Of a stretch of DNA of 64,000 nucleotides, positions 1 through 8,309 are shown piece after piece; the stretch's first letter is position 1, and every line of letters starts with the position of its first letter. The DNA lies in NCBI GenBank assembly GCA_965262305.1, contig CBDHEY010000004.1, positions 558,001-622,000 on the forward strand, read 5' to 3'. The notes beneath the pieces are model-generated. The model saw only the letters and a program-made list of their open reading frames with translations, was not told the DNA's origin and did not search any database. Source of the DNA: CBDHEY01 sp965262305. GTDB lineage: Bacteria > Pseudomonadota > Gammaproteobacteria > Pseudomonadales > Cellvibrionaceae. Made by a program: the position numbers and the translations under genes.

Positions 1-2
1 TT

Positions 3-305
3 GATCCTTTTGAAAAAAGCCAGCAAAGCTTCGTATTTCGAGCGCATAGAACGCATTTAAATTCTTTGGAAAATATCGTTCCAATGTTTGGAGGTGCTAT
101 GCTTTGTATTGTGGCCAGTGCTAATATTATATGGACAGCTATATTTATTTGGTCCTATGGGGTTGCTCGATTCATTCATATGATTTTGTATTACGGCATC
201 CCTACAGATAAAAATCCGAGTCCACGTTCATATTTTTATCTTATCGGGCTTTTATCTTCATTGTGTTTGATTTTTATGGGTTCGATAAATTTAATACTTA
301 AATAA
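3..305 (+). CDS. MAPEG-family membrane protein, 5' end outside window
   Basis: The frame is already open at the left edge of the window (first complete codon at position 3), so this is the C-terminal part of a longer gene. A TTG at 66 is only an internal codon. The visible start contains FRAHRTHLNSLENI, which matches the conserved loop of MAPEG proteins (microsomal glutathione transferase/eicosanoid-related membrane proteins), where Arg, His, Asn and Glu-Asn lie between helix 1 and helix 2. Two to three hydrophobic helices follow, including one at the C-terminus. The family is made of four-helix inner-membrane proteins of about 130-150 residues, so roughly 30-50 residues are missing. The substrate in bacteria is generally unknown. 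Confidence 0.75.
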   Translation, partial: DPFEKSQQSFVFRAHRTHLNSLENIVPMFGGAMLCIVASANIIWTAIFIWSYGVARFIHMILYYGIPTDKNPSPRSYFYLIGLLSSLCLIFMGSINLILK

Positions 306-357
306 AAATCAGAAAGAGTTTATACCACCAAGTTAATTTGAATGAACTAATCGCACT

Positions 358-1113
358 ATGCTTATGCAAATTTGCTTTCTTATTTTAACGCTCTTCTTAT
401 TTTCAAATTCTGTCTCAGCTGCGAAGCTATACAAGATTGTAGATGAGAAAGGCAAAGTAACATTTAGTCAATTCCCTCCTGATGAAATTGACGAAAATAA
501 AATCGTGGAAAATGTTGTATTAAGTCAAGAGCATAAAGCAGCCAAACTTAAAGTAAAAGTGTATGGTGAGAATGAATATTGTGGTGATTTACTACTTACT
601 GACTGGACATACAAGGGCAAAAGCAGCGATGCTTATAAGATATCCCACCTAGAGAAGCGAATAGAGCGTTGGAAAAAGCAAATAGTTGAACAGGAACAAT
701 ACATTCAAAATCTCACCCAAAACCAATTTGATACGAGCACCCGAAAAAAAGATTATGAGACCGATAAGCATCGTAACCAACGCTATCAGCAATATTCAGA
801 TCGGCAGAACAAATATCTCGAATCACTTAAGAAGTATCGTTGTGCGGTTTCTTGGGGGAGTGGAAAGCTTGATGGCAACTACGGCCGTGAATCAATTAAT
901 GATATGAACAAAGAAGTGAAGCGCTTACGAGGAGTACTCACTGCATTAGAATCTAAGAGGGATAGAAACTGTGGTAAAAAGCCTGTATTTGATCCTTCCC
1001 AAGAGCACTTAAAATATCAATATGAACAATGGGAAAATTGCAATCGATCCTATACTAAAGATATTAAAAAAGTGAAGCGCCAAATTACCAATATCTCGCT
1101 TACGGCGAATTAA
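358..1113 (+). CDS. DUF4124 domain-containing secreted protein
   Basis: A 251-aa protein with an N-terminal signal peptide (hydrophobic residues about 3-20, ending near SVSA/A). Directly after it comes the short DUF4124 signature, KLYKIVDEKGKVTFSQFPP: an aromatic-rich beta hairpin typical of many gammaproteobacterial envelope proteins. The rest (about 80-251) is highly charged, rich in Lys/Arg/Gln/Tyr, probably helical or coiled-coil, with five cysteines that could form disulfides in the periplasm. The function of DUF4124 proteins is not known. It starts about 50 bp after the MAPEG gene on the same strand and converges on the pilin-like gene. Confidence 0.75.
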   Translation: MLMQICFLILTLFLFSNSVSAAKLYKIVDEKGKVTFSQFPPDEIDENKIVENVVLSQEHKAAKLKVKVYGENEYCGDLLLTDWTYKGKSSDAYKISHLEKRIERWKKQIVEQEQYIQNLTQNQFDTSTRKKDYETDKHRNQRYQQYSDRQNKYLESLKKYRCAVSWGSGKLDGNYGRESINDMNKEVKRLRGVLTALESKRDRNCGKKPVFDPSQEHLKYQYEQWENCNRSYTKDIKKVKRQITNISLTAN

Positions 1114-1139
1114 ACATCCCTAAAAACCGTTGATTAAGG

Positions 1140-1628
1140 CTAAATACATTCCAGTGGTAAAAATTTCTTTGCAACATCCGTTCGGTTCAATCCGCCAGCT
1201 GTCATACCATTAGGTATTTCATCATAACCGCAGATCCAGGATATTGGGCTTAACGGCGAATCCTCAATATAGATCGGCCTTAAGCTAACCACCTTACCTT
1301 GAAGGTCATTGTTTATTTTATTCCCTAGCACGAGGTGAATAGCGCCATCTTCTACAAATGTTTGTGTTAGGTAATTCCCAGATAGTTTGTCCGGCTCTGG
1401 CAACCCTAATGTTTGGTTGTTTTCTGGAAAATGATTGTGAATTTTAAAATAGCTTTCCACTATTGGTTGGTAATCGTCAATCAAATTAACGCTTTCACGA
1501 ATATACACCTTTGTGTACTTACCGGTTCCAGATGGAATGGCGAGAGTCAAAAGAATTGTCAGGATACCCAGTACAACCAATACCTCTATAAGGGTAAAAC
1601 CGGTTTGTCGCTGCGTTATAAACCTCAT
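1140..1628 (-). CDS. Type IV pilin-like protein (prepilin)
   Basis: A 162-aa protein with a class III prepilin leader. A short basic leader ends in Gly, followed by FTLIEVLVV with Glu at position +5 and a hydrophobic helix, which is the processing site of PilD-type prepilin peptidase. The C-terminal half has two cysteines, one near SWICGYDE and one in the final LPLECI. Their position and the ending resemble the disulfide-bounded D-region of type IV major or minor pilins of the PilA/PilE type. No pilus assembly genes are nearby, so it is an orphan pilin locus. It could instead be a type II secretion pseudopilin, but the D-region-like Cys pair favours a pilin. It converges with the DUF4124 gene, 26 bp away. 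Confidence 0.8.
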   Translation of the reverse strand: MRFITQRQTGFTLIEVLVVLGILTILLTLAIPSGTGKYTKVYIRESVNLIDDYQPIVESYFKIHNHFPENNQTLGLPEPDKLSGNYLTQTFVEDGAIHLVLGNKINNDLQGKVVSLRPIYIEDSPLSPISWICGYDEIPNGMTAGGLNRTDVAKKFLPLECI

Positions 1629-1910
1629 ATGTATTTTATGGCCTAATAATTACTTTGTTCTTTGATTATTGTCGATTGTCCGTAAATTTACATCCAGAAT
1701 ATTCACAAAAAAGTTTGTTTTTTCAACATCCCTCCCAGGGTTGAAATTCATGCCTTAATTAATGATCTAATGAATTTATAAATTCTTGCTATCTGAATGG
1801 GATATCCGTCCACTTGATAAGCAGTATGTGCTATTGTTCAAAACCTAAATTGTATTAAGTTGGTGGAATCGGGCGCCAACTACGATAAAAACTATAATTC
1901 GAGTGAAACC

Positions 1911-3305
1911 ATGAATAATAAAATATCCTTAGTCGAAAAAATCGGCTATGGCAGCGGTGATATGGCTGCAAATCTGCTTTTCCATACCTGGAACCTCATT
2001 CTTTTAAAATTCTATGTCGACGTTTTTGGGATTTCACCTGCTGCAGCAGCAACTATGTTTGGTGTTACCAGAATTCTCGATATTGTGACTGATCCCCTGA
2101 TTGGTATTCTTTCTGACCGAACGCAAAGCCGTTGGGGCCGTTACCGCCCATGGATCCTCATTGGTTCTATTCCGTTGGGTGTGACTGGATATTTGATGTT
2201 CATTACCCCTGACTTAGATGAAGGCGGTAAACTGGTTTTCGCTTGGGTCACCTATTCACTAGCACTACTACTTTATACTATCGTGCAAATTCCTTATTCT
2301 GCTTTGATGGGTGTAATGACGCCTGATGTTAAGCAGCGGACTGAGCTATCTACTTTCCGTTTCTTTATGGCATTTGGTGGTCAAATGATCATTAATGTTG
2401 CGGCACTTTATCTGGTAAATTATTTCGGAGGAACGGGTGAAGAAATAGATAAAGCGAAGGGTTACCAATGGACAATGGGTTTGTTCATGATTCTTGCTAC
2501 TATTCTTTACTTTTATACATTTTTCTCTACTCGAGAGCGTGTAACAGTTCCAGTTAATGCAAATAAGGACAACGATATTAAGGGTGACCTCACTGCATTA
2601 ATTATGAATGCTGGTTGGATTATTTTATTTGTTTCTGCACTATTTAATTTGATACATGTAGCGGTTAGAAATGGCTCACTGCTCTTCTATTTTGATTATT
2701 ATGTTGGTGACGAAAGTAAATTCGCTGAATTTGCTTTCTGGGGTGGTGTCGCCTTTTTGGCGGGGATTGTGGCTGCCAACTATGTCTCTCGAATTTTTAA
2801 CAAGCGCATTATTCTTCAAGTCGTAACCTGTTCTGTAGGCGTGTTATTAGGCTTATTCTATTTAATCCCTGCCGATAACTACCCGATGATGGTTTTTGTA
2901 CACTGTTTAATATCTTTATTAAGTGGACCGATACCCGTTTTGCTCTATGTTCTGTACGCAGAAATTGCTGATTACACTGAATGGAAAAAAGGTCGTAAAG
3001 TGATGGCCTTGGTTTACTCCACAATGTTAATTGGTGTAAAAGGTGGTTTGGTTGTTGGTGGCGTTTTAGCTGGCGCAATTTTGGCGATGAAAGGATACGT
3101 CGCCAATGCTGAACAAACACCAGAAGCGCTTGATGCGATAGTCATGCTGGTAAGCGTTATTCCCGGTATATTCGCACTGCTTTCAGGTTTATGTCTTGTT
3201 TTTTATCCTTTTAGTGAAAAACTTATGAAACAGGTTGAAGAAGAACTTAAACAGCGTCGTTCCAACGAACCAGAAGATACTTCAGAAGGAGTGCCCGCGT
3301 CTTGA
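1911..3305 (+). CDS. GPH-family (MelB-like) sugar:cation symporter
   Basis: A 12-helix major-facilitator protein of about 464 aa. The N-terminal part shows hallmarks of the glycoside-pentoside-hexuronide:cation symporter family: an EKIGYGSGD start, an ITDPL-like cation-site helix (DIVTDPLIG) and the loop SDRTQSRWGRYRPW between helices 2 and 3. Members import melibiose, xylosides, glucuronides or oligosaccharides with Na+ or H+. The frame opens at a TTG at 1860, but the ATG at 1911 places the MNNKISLVEKIGYGSGD start where family members begin, so it is preferred. The substrate cannot be told from the sequence. The secreted glycosidases further along make an oligosaccharide plausible, but this is inference. 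Confidence 0.88.
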   Translation: MNNKISLVEKIGYGSGDMAANLLFHTWNLILLKFYVDVFGISPAAAATMFGVTRILDIVTDPLIGILSDRTQSRWGRYRPWILIGSIPLGVTGYLMFITPDLDEGGKLVFAWVTYSLALLLYTIVQIPYSALMGVMTPDVKQRTELSTFRFFMAFGGQMIINVAALYLVNYFGGTGEEIDKAKGYQWTMGLFMILATILYFYTFFSTRERVTVPVNANKDNDIKGDLTALIMNAGWIILFVSALFNLIHVAVRNGSLLFYFDYYVGDESKFAEFAFWGGVAFLAGIVAANYVSRIFNKRIILQVVTCSVGVLLGLFYLIPADNYPMMVFVHCLISLLSGPIPVLLYVLYAEIADYTEWKKGRKVMALVYSTMLIGVKGGLVVGGVLAGAILAMKGYVANAEQTPEALDAIVMLVSVIPGIFALLSGLCLVFYPFSEKLMKQVEEELKQRRSNEPEDTSEGVPAS

Positions 3306-3373
3306 AGTATTGCGGTTTAAGACAAAGTAATCGTTACGATTAGCACTACTCTTACTTTTTCAGTGAGTGCAAA

Positions 3374-4603
3374 TTGATTCTTTCCCCAATAGAGAACAAC
3401 AAATCACTTTTACATAAGCTGATGGGCTTAAAACTCATCAGCTTTTTTCTTAGTTTAATAACGCTCTTTCTTGCGAAATTTGTCTTTGATATAGACGTCG
3501 ATTTTGATTCCGTTTTATGGATCTTGATATTAGGTTTTATAATCTTAGTTTTTTCCCTGGCTCGTTTGTTATTCATTTCTACAGTTAATCGTTTCGATGG
3601 GTTTTTCTTTTTAGCTAGTGATATATTATTTATATCGTTACTTGTTATGTTTACCGGAGGAACATCCAATCCATTTTCTTCTTCGATTTTAGTCACCTTG
3701 GCGGTGGCCATCGCGATATTGCCAAAACATCAAAGCCTAATACTCGTAATTTCTTCGGTTATAGCCTACGCATTTTGGACTTTTAATGGTGATGATCATG
3801 CGCATCACCATGTTTCTTTTGAACTTCATCTCTATGGTATGTGGATTAATTTTTTCCTTAGCGCGGTGCTAATTTTTGTTTTTATTTCCTATGCTATGAG
3901 CCTTCTAAAGGAAAACGAAAAGCAACTCAGGTTAGCAAGAGAAAAAATCCTTAAGGATGAACAGTTGGTCGGGATAGCAACGCTTACTGCAAGTACAGCA
4001 CATTCTTTAGGTACTCCCCTTTCGACTATGTCGATTCTATTAGAGGATGTTGAAGAAGGTAAAAGCTTAGACAGGTCTTCGCTCAATCTCTTAAAAGAAC
4101 AGATAAATGTATGCAAATCTTATCTGGCTGGCGTTGTTAAAGCAGCGAAACAAAGTAACATTGTCGATTATGGGAAAGTATCGGTGGGTGATCTTGTTCT
4201 TCAACTTAAAGAGCATATTCATTTGTTGTTTCCAAATGCAAATGTTCGCTTTAATCTTGAAAGTTCCGTTAAAGAATCTTTTGTTAAATACAGTCAATCC
4301 CTATTTTTTGCGATTGCGAACCTCATTGATAATGCTATTCAATCCTGTGAAACCGAAGTGTTCATCGAATTACTTGATAAAGATTTACTTTGTATAAAAA
4401 TTATAGATGATGGCCCCGGGTTTACAGATGATGATATTTTAAATCTATCTAAACCTTTTACGTCCAGTCAACCTGATGGCATGGGGGTGGGAATTTTTTT
4501 GACAAATTCTACCATTGAGCAGGCTGGGGGAAGCCTATCAATGACCACTAATTCCAAAGGTGGAAGCTGCGTTGAATTGAATATACCGTATTATTCACAA
4601 TGA
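3374..4603 (+). CDS. regB: RegB/PrrB-type redox sensor histidine kinase
   Basis: A 409-aa kinase with six predicted N-terminal transmembrane helices (about residues 17-175). The loop GGTSNPF fits the GGxxNPF ubiquinone-binding heptad of RegB/PrrB. The H-box is ASTAHSLGTPLSTM with His210 as phospho-acceptor. Cys247 in the following helix (EQINVCKSYL) occupies the place of the redox-active cysteine of Rhodobacter RegB. A HATPase domain follows, with N-box and G-boxes (DDGPGF, GMGVGIFL). In known systems quinone pool redox state and this Cys control kinase output for respiration and energy genes. The start is uncertain: TTG at 3374 or ATG at 3422. It overlaps the regulator gene by 4 nt. Confidence 0.9.
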   Translation: MILSPIENNKSLLHKLMGLKLISFFLSLITLFLAKFVFDIDVDFDSVLWILILGFIILVFSLARLLFISTVNRFDGFFFLASDILFISLLVMFTGGTSNPFSSSILVTLAVAIAILPKHQSLILVISSVIAYAFWTFNGDDHAHHHVSFELHLYGMWINFFLSAVLIFVFISYAMSLLKENEKQLRLAREKILKDEQLVGIATLTASTAHSLGTPLSTMSILLEDVEEGKSLDRSSLNLLKEQINVCKSYLAGVVKAAKQSNIVDYGKVSVGDLVLQLKEHIHLLFPNANVRFNLESSVKESFVKYSQSLFFAIANLIDNAIQSCETEVFIELLDKDLLCIKIIDDGPGFTDDDILNLSKPFTSSQPDGMGVGIFLTNSTIEQAGGSLSMTTNSKGGSCVELNIPYYSQ

Positions 4604-5139
4604 AAAGATTCTTGATTGTCGAAGATGACCAAACACTAGGGGCTTTGACTAAGCAAAAGCTAGTTGACCGGGGTTATATTGTTACTTATCAATCAACGGT
4701 GTCAGACGCACTCGTTGTTATTGACGGAAACCAATTTGATCTGGTTATTTTGGATCTTTTACTTGATGGGGAAACGTCTTTAAAGCTGATTCAGCCTATA
4801 GTAAAGAATAATCCTAGTGCTAAAATTTTAATGTTAACGGGGTTTGCGAGTATTGCAACAGCAGTAGAAGCGGTTAAGCTTGGTGCACATAATTATTTAC
4901 CTAAGCCTGCGACTATTAGTGAAATCTTGGATGCTTTAGATGAAAGCGAAGCAATAAATAATGAACAGCCTGAAGAAAATAAAATTTCAGATGTCTTATC
5001 GCCAAGACGCCTAGAGTGGGAACACATTCAACGTGTGCTTCACAAAAACAATGGCAATATTTCTGCGACAGCACGCGAATTAAAAATGCACAGACGAACT
5101 TTGCAAAGAAAACTACAAAAGAATCCTGTAAGGGGTTAA
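4600..5139 (+). CDS. regA: RegA/PrrA-type response regulator
   Basis: A 179-aa two-domain regulator. The receiver domain has acidic residues E8/D9/D10, phospho-acceptor Asp52 in VILDLLL, the switch Thr in MLTGF and a Lys in YLPKP. The C-terminal Fis-type helix-turn-helix contains NISATARELKMHRRTLQRKL, which is the highly conserved RegA/PrrA/ActR DNA-binding signature. Its start codon overlaps the stop of the sensor gene (ATGA), so the two are translationally coupled and form a cognate pair. In photosynthetic and respiratory proteobacteria this regulator globally controls redox-responsive genes. The SenC/PrrC partner often found nearby is not present here. Confidence 0.92.
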   Translation: MKRFLIVEDDQTLGALTKQKLVDRGYIVTYQSTVSDALVVIDGNQFDLVILDLLLDGETSLKLIQPIVKNNPSAKILMLTGFASIATAVEAVKLGAHNYLPKPATISEILDALDESEAINNEQPEENKISDVLSPRRLEWEHIQRVLHKNNGNISATARELKMHRRTLQRKLQKNPVRG

Positions 5140-5151
5140 ATCATATTCTTG

Positions 5152-5331
5152 TTAGTGAATATTGTTTTTTGCAGCTTCAGCGGCACTCGATCTTCGATCA
5201 TGCTGGCGCCTTTCGGTCTCTCCTTCTTTAAGAGGCTGATTGATTTTACGCCTATCGTTGTTTTGCCTTTCTTCTAAGGCTTCTTCAAGTTGGCTAATAA
5301 CAAACGGTTTTGGGGCAATATTTTCTGACAT
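5152..5331 (-). CDS. Small charged hypothetical protein (59 aa)
   Basis: An ATG at 5331 opens a 59-codon frame ending in TAA at 5152, preceded by AAGGAG five bases upstream, which is an excellent ribosome binding site. The product begins MSENIAPKPFVISQLEEALE and continues with a very polar, Arg/Glu/Gln-rich tail with repeated ERR/DRR clusters. It looks like a soluble, perhaps nucleic-acid- or protein-binding helical peptide. No family is recognised. It lies convergent to regA, 12 bp beyond the stop, and divergent from yajQ. The strong Shine-Dalgarno sequence and protein-like composition support a real gene. Confidence 0.65.
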   Translation of the reverse strand: MSENIAPKPFVISQLEEALEERQNNDRRKINQPLKEGETERRQHDRRSSAAEAAKNNIH

Positions 5332-5584
5332 AAATACTCCTTAAAACATTGCTTTGATTTATAATTCTCTACCTAATTTAATTTTAATGATGGAAACCAG
5401 CAAAATTCTAAAATTTTTATAAAATTAACCTGTTCTATCGTATCTCTACATTGATTATCTAATCTTAGAAAGATGTTTTAACCTAGGTGTTTTAAATCTA
5501 GTCCAATTTTGATTTTTTGCTAATTAAATTCTGTGATTTAATACCAAATTTTTATAATTAGTTTGAATTTATGAGAGCCACTTT

Positions 5585-6067
5585 ATGCCTTCATTTGACA
5601 TAGTTTCAGAAATAGAATTACAAGAAGTACACAATGCTGTTGACAATGCATCGAGAGAACTTGGCACACGGTTTGATTTTCGTGGCGTCGAAGCTAGCTT
5701 TGAATGGACCAAAGATGGAACAAAGATTTCCGCAGAAGGTGATTTTCAGCTTAAGCAAATGGCTGATATTTTGAGAAACAAACTTGTTCAACGTAAGATT
5801 GATGCGAATGCAATGGATCTCTCCGACGCTGTTCATTCTGGAAAAATCGTTACTCAAACAGTCACTTTTAAGGATGGTATTGAAACCGCCATTGCTAAGA
5901 AAATAGTAAAGTTAATCAAGGATTCAAAATTAAAAGTGCAAGCAACCATTCAAGGAGAACAAGTGCGTGTGACAGGCAAAAAGAGAGACGAATTACAAGC
6001 TGTCATGCGTCTAGTGAAGGAAGCTGATTTGGGTCAGCCTTTTCAATTTAACAATTTTAGAGATTAA
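5585..6067 (+). CDS. yajQ: YajQ-family nucleotide/c-di-GMP-binding protein
   Basis: A 160-aa protein, full length for YajQ (about 160-163). It begins with the near-invariant PSFDIVSE, followed by a conserved FDFRGV segment and a C-terminal DLGQPFQFNNFRD typical of the family. The fold is two ferredoxin-like domains. E. coli YajQ binds nucleotides, and the Xanthomonas homologue binds cyclic-di-GMP and acts with a LysR regulator. The activity in this organism is inferred from family. The gene follows an AT-rich 250-bp intergenic region and is 15 bp ahead of the SMI1/KNR4 gene, probably co-transcribed and ended by the hairpin at 6525-6548. Confidence 0.95.
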   Translation: MPSFDIVSEIELQEVHNAVDNASRELGTRFDFRGVEASFEWTKDGTKISAEGDFQLKQMADILRNKLVQRKIDANAMDLSDAVHSGKIVTQTVTFKDGIETAIAKKIVKLIKDSKLKVQATIQGEQVRVTGKKRDELQAVMRLVKEADLGQPFQFNNFRD

Positions 6068-6082
6068 TTAAGTCGACAAAAA

Positions 6083-6484
6083 ATGGAAGAAATTATCGAA
6101 CAATTAAGACAAGCTCATCAAACAACCTCGGTTGCGCTTGACCTACCAGATGAAGATACGCTTATTGAAATTGAAGAAGAAATTCTGATATCTTTACCCT
6201 ACGACCTTCGCCAATACCTGCTTCAAGCCAGTGATGTTATCTGTGGAAACCTTGAGCCAGTGACTGCTGCTGATCCTCGTGCCCACACTTATCTTCCAGA
6301 AGTGACCGCTATGGCTTGGGGCGAAGGAATGCCGCGAGAGAATATCCCAATTTGTGCATACAATGGCGGTTATGCGTATATTTCGCAAGATGGCGAAGTT
6401 GGTTTTTGGTCTATTCAAGATGGTGAAAGTGGGCAAATTTGGGAGACATTTTGGCACTGGGTGCAAGAAGTGTGGTTGCCGTAA
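6083..6484 (+). CDS. SMI1/KNR4 family protein
   Basis: A 133-aa single-domain acidic protein. It has the SMI1/KNR4 (SUKH) pattern: an N-terminal helix, an EEEILISLPYDLRQYLL segment, a central PRENIPICAYNGGYAYI strand pair and a C-terminal ETFWHWVQE helix. SUKH proteins are often immunity proteins against toxin nucleases in contact-dependent or polymorphic toxin systems, but many solitary housekeeping members exist. No toxin gene is adjacent, so an immunity role cannot be claimed. It directly follows yajQ and is followed by a strong terminator. Confidence 0.8.
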   Translation: MEEIIEQLRQAHQTTSVALDLPDEDTLIEIEEEILISLPYDLRQYLLQASDVICGNLEPVTAADPRAHTYLPEVTAMAWGEGMPRENIPICAYNGGYAYISQDGEVGFWSIQDGESGQIWETFWHWVQEVWLP

Positions 6485-6524
6485 CGAGAGATCTCCGTAG
6501 TAAATCTCATAACACTTAATATAG

Positions 6525-6548
6525 ATAAGGGGCTGTTAAGCCCCTTAT
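6525..6548 (+). terminator. Hairpin terminator after yajQ-SMI1 unit
   Basis: A perfect 10-bp stem (ATAAGGGGCT paired with AGCCCCTTAT) with a 4-nt loop lies 40 bp after the SMI1/KNR4 stop. The downstream T-tract is weak (TTATTACTG), but stem strength and location support a transcription terminator. Confidence 0.75.
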
Positions 6549-6945
6549 TACTGTCAAATATTTAATGTCAATTAAATTGATAAACCTGCGTTTAGCGATT
6601 AGCTTGATTTAATTTTGATTTATATATACAAAATTAATGGGTTAATTAAATTCAGTAATCGCTTACTAACAAGTTTGGTTAAGTTAGTTTTGAATCGGTA
6701 AGAGCTAACTATGGGTAATAAGAGATTTAGATTTGATACAACCAGGGATTTAGTTAACTAGAGGCTGTTTGTTAAACGAGCATTGATATTCAAAACGAAA
6801 AGTTTTGATAACTGTCATAATAAGAAAATATTGAATCACCCCACGTATCAAATTCATAAAAATTAGCATATTATTTGTCATAAATTTTGTTGACTAATAA
6901 TAAGTAACTTTATTTCAATTCGATTATCTTGGTTGTGTCGCCTCA
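6549..6945. other. AT-rich intergenic region before the DUF4331-DyP operon
   Basis: About 400 bp with very low GC and no open frame of note on either strand. It presumably carries the promoter for the DUF4331 operon. I see no clear repeat or operator. Confidence 0.5.
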
Positions 6946-8223
6946 ATGATTTTAATTCGCTATTTCGCTTTTTATTTGGTTAAGACGTCGCCGGCTAATC
7001 ACATTTTTATTTTTTTGTTAACGTTTATTTGTTCATATGCCAATGCTAGCGATCATTTAGATGGCGAAATAACGGTAGGCGACCCAGTCGCGGATATAAC
7101 CGATTTTTTTGCTTTCCCAAGTCCAGAGAACGAGGGGCATATAGTCCTCATTCTCAATACGCATCCGTTTGCTAAACCCAATGCACAGTTTTCGGATCAT
7201 ATTGCTTACATATTTGCACTTCGCCCAGTTGCCGTTGATGGAGAAGGCCATAGCCGGCAATTTATTGCTTCCGGTGAAGAATATAGATTTGATTGCCGTT
7301 TTAGAAAAATAAGAGGACAGGATGGAATGGAAATGTACTGTCTTTTACCGAGTGGTAAAGAAATCAATGTTGATGTGGAAGACAATAAAGTAGAAGCGAT
7401 TAATGGGGTTCGAGCATTCGCCGGTTTGCGAGCGGATCCATTTTTATTTAGTGCCAGTTGGTTTGAAACCTTAGCCTTTGAAGGTTGTATTCCCCCGCCA
7501 AACGCTAATAACGATGCCAAACGTGTTAATGTGCTTTCAATTTCACTTGAAATAGATGTCGCTTCGTTATTGGGGCAAAGTGGTCAATCTCTTTTAGCTG
7601 CTTACGGAGAAACAGCACTTGTTAGCCACAAAGACGGTAGTCTTAAACAATTAGATCGTGTTGGCCGGCCTGAGATGGTAAATGGGCATCTAGTCAATTT
7701 GGAGGGCGATCCAGATATTAAGAGCGCGTATAATGGTGAAGCGACTTTTTTGCTAAGCGAAGAATTTCACGACGAATATAAAAAAGTTTTACTTCAAAAT
7801 CTGCGCTTTTACGATAGTTTAGATCTTGTTGTTGATTGGTCTGAAATGGGACATAAACAATTGGTGAATATCATGTTAAGCGATTACTTATTGGTTGATT
7901 TGAGTAAGCCTTTTTCTACCGATGGCTTTTTAGATATTGAACGTTCGTTAATAAGATCGCACGCTCACACCCGAGCCGGAGGCAGAGTACCGGGAGAGAG
8001 AATCGTCAATGACTGGCTAACGTTTACGGTTAGTGCTGGTCATGGTCGAAAGATTACCGATGGGATTCATCCAAAACCACTTAGTGTTGGATTTCCTTAT
8101 TTAGAAAAACCTAATACTGGAATTTTTTCTTGGGTTGCTCGGCAATTTGCTAGAGGTTTGATAGAACCAATTGTGAAGCGTGCTCGTTCTAGTGATCTTG
8201 AAATTCGAGGTGATTGTGAGTGA
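6946..8223 (+). CDS. Secreted DUF4331 domain protein
   Basis: A 425-aa protein with a hydrophobic N-terminus (about 20-35, ending near SYANA/S), consistent with a signal peptide. The mature start SDHLDGEITVGDPVADITDF matches the opening of DUF4331 proteins (SSHREAP...DPVADNTDLYAF pattern). A later FAGLRADPFLFS is the second conserved DUF4331 motif. The biochemical role of DUF4331 is unknown; members are extracytoplasmic. It is the first gene of a unit with an unknown membrane protein and a DyP peroxidase, which suggests an envelope oxidative or heme-related role (inference). The N-terminus could be shorter if a later start is used. Confidence 0.75.
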   Translation: MILIRYFAFYLVKTSPANHIFIFLLTFICSYANASDHLDGEITVGDPVADITDFFAFPSPENEGHIVLILNTHPFAKPNAQFSDHIAYIFALRPVAVDGEGHSRQFIASGEEYRFDCRFRKIRGQDGMEMYCLLPSGKEINVDVEDNKVEAINGVRAFAGLRADPFLFSASWFETLAFEGCIPPPNANNDAKRVNVLSISLEIDVASLLGQSGQSLLAAYGETALVSHKDGSLKQLDRVGRPEMVNGHLVNLEGDPDIKSAYNGEATFLLSEEFHDEYKKVLLQNLRFYDSLDLVVDWSEMGHKQLVNIMLSDYLLVDLSKPFSTDGFLDIERSLIRSHAHTRAGGRVPGERIVNDWLTFTVSAGHGRKITDGIHPKPLSVGFPYLEKPNTGIFSWVARQFARGLIEPIVKRARSSDLEIRGDCE

Positions 8224-8309
8224 TCACTAATGAATTTTGAATATATAAAAAACTGAAATAGACATCTAATTTCTATCTCAATGCTCGGATAGTCGATAGG
8301 AGGTTGTTA

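Noticed and set aside
66..305. Stand-alone 79-aa gene starting with TTG
   Set aside because: The frame is open to the window edge and the residues before the TTG carry the MAPEG motif, so it is a truncated longer gene.
1413..1646. Plus-strand open frame opposite the pilin gene
   Set aside because: It is antisense to a gene with a clear prepilin motif and has no ribosome site.
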